A stretch of DNA of 17,044 bases from Smittium culicis (lineage: Eukaryota; Kickxellomycota; Harpellomycetes; Harpellales; Legeriomycetaceae), in contig LSSN01000076.1 of assembly GCA_001970855.1 (NCBI GenBank), positions 16,135 through 33,178 of the forward strand, given 5' to 3'. The position numbers and the translations under genes were made by a program. Shown in pieces: positions 8,784 through 17,044 of the stretch (position 1 is its first letter; every line of letters begins with the position of its first letter). The notes beneath the pieces were generated by a model that ran no database searches, had not been told where the DNA came from, and saw only the letters and a program-made list of their open reading frames with translations.

Positions 8784-9420
8784 ATTTTTGGCATTTCGAA
8801 GTGTGGGACCCTATCTGTTGGGGTGCGTTTGAGCTGCCAAGAACTAAGGCTACAAGTAAAATTAGTTTTTATAGTCAAGGAATATTGGTACTCGGGCGTA
8901 ATCATCAATGACGAGCCAGACCTGTTGATGTTTTGCACACATAAAGTCGAAAAAGTTGATCCTTGCTACACTAACATCAGACGCTTACTTTCTTCTAAAT
9001 AAGTGCCGATGACCTCTAGGGTACTCTTTTTGTGAGGAGTATTTGATGCTAGAATATTTATTGTAGTAGAAACCCTAGGAATGTTTAGAAACAGGTCCAG
9101 AAGCCTGCAAAGAGTCATTAAAAAAGGGTTGAAAAACATGCTTGTGATTTCTGAGAGAGCTTCCATATTGAAGATGGGCAATTTCTGGTAATAATTTGAT
9201 GTTCCATTTGTTTATGCAAGTTATGGTACGCCATAGCTGAGAACAATGAAAAATATATGTTTCTACGCCCATCGCAATGTTGCTTAAGGATAAGTCTAGT
9301 GATTATGGGGAAAAGTCTCTAATAGCTTGTTAAATCGCATGGGCTTTAAAGGTAAGAGCAAAGATGACTTTTTGAGTTCACAAACTATGAATCAGACTAA
9401 GTTTTTTTTGGATAATTCTT
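8784..9420 (+). pseudogene. LINE RT thumb and C-terminal extension
   Basis: After the FADD block the coding frame shifts by about 8784 to a frame reading IFGISKCGT (8784-8810). This matches the F-G-I-x-KCG-x-M block that follows the palm in many LINEs. Then come EYWYSGVIINDE (8880-8915, the Y-K-YLG-V-x-I block with Leu replaced by Ser), HKVEK...NIRRLL, and the helix RNRSRSLQRVIKKGLKNML (about 9087-9143), which resembles the R-x-x-x-LQ-x-V-x-x-x-L thumb segment. The frame continues with NSLLNRMGFKGKSKDDF near 9318-9370. Several stops interrupt it, for example after LLSSK near 8999. The sequence support is good because block order and spacing from FADD are normal. Confidence 0.65.
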
Positions 9421-9930
9421 TATAATTACGAATTTCAAAAAATAAATAGTTACTAAAAAATGGGATCTAAATACCCAGGCAGTTTCGTGGGATTAACTTG
9501 GTATGCAGCCTGGCGCTGTGTTAGCATCTGGAATTCCTATTTAGCTCATAAAGTAGAAAGGAGTAATAAAGATATCAATGGAAAGTGCTTATTATTCCAT
9601 AAAATAATGTAGAATGACCTATAAATTCATTTATGGCACAATATGATATATTTTATAGTACTAGGTAATATTCTGAGAGCCTCAGGTTTATAGACATTGT
9701 CTGATATCTTGAACCAATGATTGAATTATAAAATTAATCTGTGGGTATCTAAATTCTGGGTGGGAGCCCCGGTGGACATCCTTGGACTAGGCAGATGGGT
9801 GCAGAAGACATTGATACCCTATTAATGGTAGCAAAGTTCTTGCATCTAGCAACGCAAAAATTACTGATAAATTATTAGAGCATTTAAAGAGTTCCCAAAA
9901 AATATAATACCTCGGAATATTTTAATAATC
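9421..9930 (+). pseudogene. LINE C-terminal end and 3' region
   Basis: Mostly unreadable, but 9801-9872 in the same frame as the thumb gives AEDIDTLLMVAKFLHLATQK. This has the shape of the C-terminal E-T-x-x-HLL-x-x-C...R segment of LINE proteins, with the His and Cys lost. G+C falls to background by about 9930, which I take as the approximate 3' end. No clear poly-A or simple-repeat tail was found. Confidence 0.35.
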
Positions 9931-10096
9931 TGTACCAGTGTTAATATTTCATTTGATAATTTTTAATTATATCTTTGATCTAATTTTACAATTAAAATAT
10001 TTAATATAATAGTATAATTGACTTTGTGTTTCAATTTTAGAATCTCTATGTCTTTCAATTTTCTCTATACCCTAAATAAAAAATAATTGAATCTAA
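9931..10096. other. AT-rich flank of the LINE
   Basis: Low-complexity AT sequence marking the return to background composition. No gene and no target-site duplication could be identified. Confidence 0.5.
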
Positions 10097-10297
10097 CACC
10101 CAGCGATTCGTATTTTAGTCGATCTTTCATTCGAGTCAAATTTATTTTTTTCTGAGATCAGAATTCTCGGGGTTCCACGGGGATCACCATTTAGTTCAAC
10201 TGAGCATATTATGCATGCATTCCGCCTCATGATAGAAAAGCCTAAAAAAAACACATTTATAATTAAAATTAACAAGACTAAATATTTGGTTAAATAA
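10097..10297. other. Small G+C-richer island, open on both strands
   Basis: A short patch with clearly more G+C than the AT-rich DNA around it. On the + strand, 66 codons are open from 10,097 to a TAA at 10,295, reading ILGVPRGSPFSSTEHIMHAF in the middle and without an early ATG. On the - strand an ATG frame spans 10,335-10,093, with a hydrophobic N-terminus and a more mixed end reading VELNGDPRGTPRILISEKNK. I cannot decide which strand, if either, was coding. GVPRGSP resembles the start of an RT motif B (GVPQGSP), but nothing after it fits. It is probably a fragment of another decayed element. Confidence 0.3.
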
Positions 10298-13200
10298 GTA
10301 TAATTAAACAACCTTAAAAAAGCTAAAAATATCAATTTTTCGATTATCTAAATTCAATATGTCATAATATATTATATACAAAATTACTAATATTTTTATA
10401 TAAATACTGAAATAATATATGCATAAAAAGTCTAGCTTTATAATTAATTAGTAAGATTAGTAGATATAATAGGCTTATTTTTTTATGATATCACGATTGA
10501 GTTTTAGAGCAGGCATATTATAAGAAATTAATTTGTGCCTGATTTAAGAACTTTAAAGCGCGCGTTAATTATAAATTCTTTAAGCGTGCTTATTTAAAAT
10601 TTTATTTAAAAATCATGAATTTAGGAATTTTATAGCATGCGTTTTTTAGATTTTTATAATTTTCAATTGAGCATAATAATTTTGAAAAAAAAAAATTAAA
10701 AATCTGTTTTTAACATTCATTATTATTATAATAATTATATTTTTGAATTAGCTATAATAAATAGGTTTAAAAAAAATTGATTTTTATAACTATTAATTTT
10801 TATTTTAGAAAGTTGAATGACTTATGGATTAAGATAGCTATGAATATGCATACTAAATTCAAATGATAAAAAATATATAATTATAATAGGATAATATCTA
10901 ATAAGAAATGCATTAACAATAGAATTTCTTTTGGTTTTTTTTAACCACAATTTTTATATTTAATTTTTCAATATAAACTAAATTTTTATTATGATTGATC
11001 TGTATTATTTTCTCTATTATAATATTTAAAAACTTTTTTATGAACTATTAAAAATCATTTAGATATTTATTTTTATGAATATACTCTTTTTTTAGGTTAT
11101 TTTATTATTTAAAATTATAAAATTTATAAATATTTATATTAGTAAAGATAAATAATTTTTTATAAATATTTTTCTAGAATTAATATATTCTGCGTAATAT
11201 TTAGATAAGTTAATTATAACACAACAAGTCATGGCGATAACATTTTCAACTATATTATATATCCGGTTTTAGCTCTAGTCAGTTATATTTGAATATAAGT
11301 TTTTATAATTTTATAATATTCAATTTTAGTCGTTTAATTCAAAAAATTCCTTTAATTACGATTAACGATTTTAGTTTTTAAGATACAGAATATAATTTAA
11401 TAATTGTATTAATTTTTTTTCCTGAGTTAAAATGCGTAAAATTATAGTGAAATAAAAGACGTTTAACTATTTTATCTAATAATTTAAGTGTACATAAAAT
11501 ATGCTTCAATTAAAATTAAAAAATCTAAAGTTTTAAGTTATGAGTACAAAGTTAAGTACTTATATCTAAAACAAAATAAATTTAATATTCAAGATAATAG
11601 AAGGATTTTTGTTTCTCAAAATTTACGAATTAAAATTTCTTATCAAAAATGTGGACCCCCTCCATAAACACTTTCTCGCTTTAATTATAAACAGATTTTC
11701 TTTCACTACTATGATTTTCATTATTATAATTTATATAGGTCGCATTACGTGAACTAATCTTTGTAAATAATTTATTTCACTTCAATCTGAATTATAATTC
11801 TTTATAGTATCAAAAAAATAAAAATATGGCTTACGCGATTTATTTCTATTATTCCTGTCAATTAATATTTCGATCTTCATTTAATTCAAAAAATTAAATT
11901 TATCTATAATTTTACTTATTTTCTTTGTGAATTCTGACCAATATTAATTTGATTCGCTTTTTAAAAAGATTTCACGTAATTAAAAATTTGATAATAAAGA
12001 AGTAAATTCTCAATAAGAAAATAGATTATAATACATATTACTTTTTTTGAGATAGAAAATTTTCTCTAGGCAAGACTTATAGACATACGCTATTTTCGCG
12101 CTTATACACTTTTAGCTCTAGATGTTAAATATCTATTAAAAATTTTACCCATGTAAAATATTTATAAGAACATATCAAATATTAGCAGAGTAAAAAAATA
12201 AAAAAATTGGCAATATTACTTGAAGTCAGTGTAATAAGCTTGATTCTAATTGTCTATTTTTTTAACCAGAATCTTGATTTTTCAATCATATTAATAAATT
12301 CGATATTTTTTTGAAGATTATTTAATTTTATTACTAAAATAAAACTCTAGGTATATAAAACAGTGCTTTTCAATCCGCAAGTTAAGGTTAAGCATTTGTA
12401 TACGTTTTTTATTCTAATCTCATATTCCTTGCCAATTTAATTTATTAAAATTTTTATACTATAATAATTAAATATTCATTAGTACAATGCAAATAAAACT
12501 TAATTATCCTCTAGCCTTTAAAAATCAGAATATGATAAATATATAAAAGGTTAATAATAATTATTTTAGGATTATTTTTATTGAAAAATCCAAAAGACTT
12601 TTTTCTGAGATTATGATTCTTTAGCTTTAGTCAAAACTCTTATAATTCTACTGCATAATTTCTTATGAACATATTCACAGTAAGATAATTGAGTATATAA
12701 TCCATGAATACATATCGAAAAATTAATGAAGAGATATACGAAATATAAATCTTAATACGATTAATTCCTATATCTTTAAATTTGATTGGATATAATTTCC
12801 AATTAATTTTTATTACTTTTTAATGCTAATTTTATTTATTACATACACAAATTTAAAAGCTTACATTTTATCGCATTTTTTGTTTTTATTGAAATATAAA
12901 CTCTTGGAATTAATATAAACCCACAAAAAATACTATTTATATATATTTATTTCTGAATATTAGTTTTTAAATTATTCTCAACTTTTTTTTTTCGATATTT
13001 TTAACTATAAAAACCAATTATTTTTCATATTGATACAATATAAAATTATATTAAATCCCGATAACAAATATATGGAATTAACTGTGTAAATTATCATAAT
13101 TAATCTTAAAATGCGACTTTTAAAAAATAATAAAAACCTAGATAATTTTCAAATAGAATTAGTTTTATTTCAAATAAACATTGAAAGTAATTTCGAAGTA

Positions 13201-15060
13201 TTATACAATTATATTTGAATAGAATTATTATAATTAAAATATTTTTTAATATTTATAAAATTTCAAAAATTATCAAATATTCTAGAAATATAATTATAAT
13301 TAACTTTATTAATATATTTATCCTTATAGATATCAATGTTTTGAGACGGTAGATTTATTAATAGAAAATTTTTTATTATTTCTACACAAGCTTTTAAATT
13401 TTATTAAAGTAACTAATCCAATTTTCTATTCATAATTAAAATATAAATTTAAATCATATGTAAATATACTAATTAAATTTAATTAATGATTTCTAAATTG
13501 TATCAAGTTGATACATATTTTCATAGTGTGAAATTTTTTTTATTTAGCATTAAATTCTTATTGCATTATACAAATTATAACAAAAAAATTTATTGAATAA
13601 TACATAGCAAACATTATAAAGCAAATAATATAATTTATATAAATAATAACAAATTTATGTTATTATGTTTCTTTTTTCGTTACAATTACTTATTTATTAA
13701 TATTTAAATTAGATACAATTATTATAACCAGTTGGCACCAATAATATAATATATTATAGATGCACTTCAAATATTCAAAAAATCTTATATAAGTGTTAAA
13801 TCAAAAACTTAATTATAATTGGATTTTTTTGTTAATAAATTTTTATTTTACAAATTGATAAGTATCAAAAAAGTATAAATTACCGTTTTTAAACTGAATT
13901 ATTACAAATATTACAAAGTTATTATTACGAAACTTGAATATAAAATCACATATTAAATTAAGCGGGCAATTATATTTTCTATTAATACATAAATCACTTA
14001 TGAAACTATAAATATAACTAATATTGGATAATAGAAAAATAAATAAAGTCCATTTTCACAAAAAATTTTCAATTGTTATCAAATCTATTGAGACGCTAAT
14101 TCGATAATATTTTATTCAAATATCAAAAATTTTGAACTAAATTAATTAATAATATATTAATTTGAATGAAAATTTAAATTATTTTTATAAATCATATGAT
14201 CGTAAAGTTAAATGTATAAAATTTTCTCGAAATAAAATCTTTGAGTAGTATAATAAATTAATAGTAATAAAAATTAAATTTTGATTCTAGAAATAAAATT
14301 ATAAAATTCTTACTATAAAGACACTATAATAAGTAATATTGATTTTATTATAAATTTAATTAACTTTTATACCATTTTATATCTATTACGTGTGTTTTAG
14401 AAATTAAAATAAAAATTCGAACACTAATATTAGAAAATTTTTAATCAATTATAATACTACAGTGGTTATATATAGTCAAGAATAGTTATAAGTTAAATAT
14501 AATAGTACTTGAAAATGTTATACTTAATTAAATAATAAAAACGCTTTTAATTGTTTAATTATAAATAAATAATTGATATTATATGATCTATAACTTAATA
14601 AAATATTATTTTAAAAAATAATGAAAATTCTAGTGTACGATTTTCTAATAATTATACATTTCATATATATTAAAGTTAATAAACATTAAATTGTTAACTA
14701 AACATATCCTAATGGCTATAATTTGAAATTTATAAAATTATGTAAATTTATTTCTTTGAAAATTTATATATATTCTCATAATTTCGCTTATATTTAATTT
14801 TATCATTATTGCAAACTCGTAAAACATAAACTGAATGTACTGAAATAAAATTTCTAGATAAATTTAAAAAAGAATACACATACCTATTAGTTATCTTATA
14901 GAAATATATCAAATAAATTTAAAAATAATATACTGATTAAAATATTTGAGACAATAAATTAAATAAACTAAACGATATTAATTTCTTTAAAGCAGCTAAG
15001 TTAATTTTAAAAAGCATAAATTTAATTTAAAAATAAGTTACTGGAACTTTCAGAGTCTAA
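10298..15060. other. Long AT-rich desert, no gene seen
   Basis: Nearly 4.8 kb of AT-dominated sequence with stops in all six frames at short intervals. I found no coding block, no tRNA B-box-like sequence, no satellite array and no inverted repeat I could support. Small, slightly richer patches (about 11,220-11,280, 11,650-11,700, 12,060-12,130) contain nothing readable. It could be intergenic DNA or elements decayed beyond recognition. Confidence 0.6.
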
Positions 15061-15440
15061 CTGATCAGAAATATATTCATTATATATCAGAATAAAAATA
15101 ATCTCGAATGGATAAACTATTTTTCGCCGAATCGTGAACGATACCATTGATTATCATCAAATTCATCTACTTTATTCCACACAAAATCTTCGAATGATAA
15201 CTTATCAGTTTAACGGACATGAAATAGTCAAAATACTATGTCTATCTCGGCTGAAATTAGAAGGTTAAATTCTCCAGCGATTATTATAAACACACATAAT
15301 AAAACTTAAGAAAATAAATAAATTAAAAATTAAAAAATGAACTATATCAATCGGTAACATTTCAACTTTTTTAGGCACAAATTTAGGGAAAAAAAAGATA
15401 TTACCAGAAGAAGTACAAAGGATAATCAAATAAATACCTT
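15061..15440 (-). pseudogene. Possible continuation of the piggyBac-like pseudogene
   Basis: In the same minus-strand register as the piggyBac-like segment, 15,132-15,210 is open and reads DKLSFEDFVWNKVDEFDDNQ and then WYRSRFGEK before a stop. The intervening 15,215-15,440 is hydrophobic and rich in stops. The shared register may be chance; an eroded C-terminal domain or a separate coding relic are both possible. I recognise no motif in it. Confidence 0.25.
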
Positions 15441-16040
15441 TTAAGCACTAATTAAATCACATATTACCAAAGCTTCAATACCCACTCTTAATCACGACAT
15501 TGAATATAGTTCATTGGTATCCAGATACTTCTTGTCATGATTGGATAAGATTAAATATCGAATACCAAAAGTTTCTCGTTGAAAATACCACCTATTACCT
15601 AGCTGTGGATCTTAAATATTAAGATACCACTTGTTTAAAGTAATCATTCTTACTCACTGGGAGTTACTATGAAATTTTTAAACTCCTTGTCCCCAACTAT
15701 CGATATGATATGCTGTGGTATATTTGTCTTGCACAAATTAATAACTTTTTAACACTTCTTGGCAAATATTCTTGGTAGAGCTATATAACTATTATCATTT
15801 ATCTTTAGTTTTTAGCTAGCATTTACTATGATTTATACAAATTCTCACTGATGCAAATAAAATAAATAATCTTTTATTAACCCAGTTTATTGATTCCATA
15901 TCAGACAAAAAATGCATTCCATTTTTAATAATAAAATCTATAGAAACACCTGGCTTACCTTTTTTAAGTTTATACACCTTGATTTCATTCTTTGATCTTG
16001 ATATTTGTGACACATCTTTTATGAATATAGTGAAAATTTT
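15441..16040 (-). pseudogene. piggyBac-like transposase, decayed core
   Basis: A cut-and-paste DNA transposase remnant on the minus strand, readable in one register for about 200 codons with several stops. In coding order: KDVSQI...VYKLKKGKPG (16,019 down to about 15,948), resembling D-E-x-x-x...Y-x-x-x-KP-x-K-x-G with the first catalytic Asp at 16,014-16,016; then a strand with FLSDMESI, where the family often has F-x-x-x-x-IYTG; YHIDSWGQGV (Asp at 15,699-15,701), matching V-x-DNWYTS; a polar stretch; LGNRWYFQRE; and ILSNHDKKYLDT (Asp at 15,534-15,536), matching W-x-DKR-x-V-x-x-LST. GIEALVICDLISA (about 15,482-15,444) may be the worn GVD-x-x-DQ block. Spacings of 105 and 55 residues between the three Asp are plausible for short piggyBac forms. 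The N-terminal domain is not seen. The family is inferred from motif order. Confidence 0.5.
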
Positions 16041-16405
16041 TCAGGTCAGATATTAATGATTATTGGTTTAAATTTAAATATTAGTAATGATTTAATTGTA
16101 AATTAAACTATAATTCAGGTTTGATAAATTATAATGCTAATTAAACTTATTCCAGCTTTAGTTTAACATATATTGAAAAATATACAATAAAAATTATTTG
16201 ATTGATGCTTTTTTAATAAATTAAGATAATTTATCTTTATAAAATTATGATTATAAAAAGTTGAGCTTAAATATGTATTATAGTAACTTTATCTAATATA
16301 TAAACAATTTGTGATGAATGCTTGGGATCATACTCTATAAAAAAAATTCATGAAACTAAAGATTCGTATTTTAACTTTTATTATACATCATTAAATAGTA
16401 TATAA
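16041..16405. other. AT-rich spacer between piggyBac-like and LINE relics
   Basis: Low-complexity AT sequence. The N-terminal part of the minus-strand transposase would be expected here but cannot be read. No inverted repeat or TTAA-flanked end could be assigned. Confidence 0.5.
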
Positions 16406-16952
16406 AATTATAAAAATGCAGCTATGTTATTTAAAAAAACCCAAAAGGCATCTAATCAGTTTAAAAGTATAAATTCAAGATATTATAATATATCGGTTAT
16501 TGATGATTGTGTTAATTTTTATATTGAATTATATTAGAAATGTATTAGCGATTTAGATGATATAAATTTAGAAGAAAATATATATCAACAGACACTTATA
16601 AACATGATTTTGCATATATAAATAATTTTCACATAGTTTTATTATAAAACATATACTTAAATACCCATCTTTTAAATCAGCTGGGCCTGACCCATTACAT
16701 ATAAATATTTTAAAAGCTTTAGTCAAGTCAGAAAATTTTATTCATGATCTATTCTTATTATTCAAATTTATGACAAAACATAGTATTACACCTGAGTGCT
16801 ATAATGCAAGCCATATAATCCCAATACCAAAAAAAATTGGTAGCAATACTATTGACTCATTTAGACCTATTGCATTAAAAAATTATCCTAGAAGAGTTTT
16901 TTTTTTTTCCTCAGAGTTTGTTAAACATAATTTAAAAGTATACAAAAACTAA
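16406..16952 (+). pseudogene. Second LINE reverse transcriptase, N-terminal part only
   Basis: Different in sequence and far more AT-rich than the LINE at 5420-9930. The first frame (16,406-16,618) reads LFKKTQKASNQFKSINS and then VNFYIELY (the pre-RT F-Y-x-x-L-Y helix), a stop at 16,535, and DDINLEENI. After a frameshift at about 16,619-16,626 the next frame is open for 108 codons and holds KSAGPDPLHINILKAL (the K-SPGPD-G block), TPECYNASHIIPIPKK (the P-x-x-W-x-x-A-x-I-x-PIPKK block) and SFRPIALKN (the Y-RPI-x-L block). The match then ends abruptly at about 16,887, just before a run of T (about 16,899-16,910), and the frame drifts to a TAA at 16,950. Motifs A to D are absent. It is truncated or interrupted at the poly-T. 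Confidence 0.75.
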
Positions 16953-17007
16953 TAAAAAAATATTTAAAAAGTTAAAAAAATATTAAAAAAATAATATTTC
17001 AACATAA

Positions 17008-17044
17008 CCCCCTCCGCCGCTCTAGCAGCTCCATACCCACTGGG
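17008..17044. other. Abrupt G+C-rich end of the window
   Basis: The last 37 bases are about 70% G+C (26 of 37), directly abutting poly-A-rich DNA. The stretch is too short to read as coding. It could be the edge of another element, a real gene border or an assembly artefact. Confidence 0.6.

Larger units (their letters stand above)
5420..9930 (+). mobile_element. Degenerate LINE (non-LTR retrotransposon), about 4.5 kb
   Basis: A block with clearly higher G+C than the flanks, bounded by a visible composition change at about 5420 and about 9930. On the + strand it holds, in LINE order, an unassigned 5' region, an endonuclease-domain end, a linker, a reverse transcriptase, a thumb with the KCG block, and a C-terminal remnant. 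The length suits a near full-length element copying itself by target-primed reverse transcription. Many stops and at least three frameshifts mean it is dead. The ends are approximate: I could not identify a 5' terminus, a poly-A or simple-repeat tail, or a target-site duplication. The retained composition suggests a younger insertion than the Merlin-like copies, or one acquired from a less AT-rich source. Its subparts are listed separately. Confidence 0.8.

Noticed and set aside
8735..9272. Three overlapping minus-strand open frames
   Set aside because: All are antisense to the well-supported LINE RT and thumb sequence on the + strand.
10298..15060. CRISPR array, satellite or RNA gene in the AT-rich desert
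   Set aside because: No regularly spaced repeats, no tRNA-like boxes and no rRNA-like sequence could be found by eye.
1..17044. A novel multi-gene system or gene cluster
   Set aside because: No intact open frames, no operon-like spacing and no conserved neighbours; every coding signal is better explained by a dead transposable element.

Overview
This 17 kb window looks like a gene-poor stretch of a very AT-rich eukaryotic genome. I find no intact gene in it. There is no bacterial gene packing, no operon, no recognisable tRNA or rRNA, and no long open frame: every coding signal is broken by stops or frameshifts. What can be read is a graveyard of old transposable elements: Merlin (IS1016/ISXO2-type) DNA transposases, a piggyBac-type transposase and two non-LTR (LINE) reverse transcriptases. 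This mixture, together with the extreme AT content and the style of the LINE reverse transcriptase, would fit a microsporidian or another AT-rich fungus or protist. That placement is inference; nothing here fixes the species.

Layout. About 317-1141 (+) is a decayed Merlin-like transposase readable in one frame, from the N-terminal zinc-ribbon area to the late catalytic core. About 2317-3213 (+) holds pieces of a second Merlin-like gene in two frames, ending next to a 14-bp tandem repeat (3245-3310). About 4156-4734 (+) is a third, more decayed Merlin-like copy, again in one frame. About 5420-9930 (+) is a compositional island, clearly richer in G+C than its surroundings. It carries a long degenerate LINE: an unassigned 5' region, the end of an endonuclease domain, a linker, a nearly complete reverse transcriptase (KKGD, FID/YD, QGFPMSP and FADD blocks), the KCG block and thumb, and a C-terminal remnant. 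From 9930 to about 15,060 the DNA is almost pure AT-rich sequence, apart from a small unassigned island at 10,097-10,297. About 15,441-16,040 (-) is a piggyBac-like transposase pseudogene whose three presumed catalytic aspartates lie in one frame. About 16,406-16,952 (+) is the start of a second, different LINE reverse transcriptase that stops at a poly-T tract. The last 37 bases jump to about 70% G+C.

Nothing in the window works together as a pathway. The elements are separate insertions of different ages. The LINE island still has much of its original base composition and so looks younger than the Merlin copies, which have drifted towards the host's AT content. All family calls come from reading translated motifs by eye and need profile searches for confirmation.
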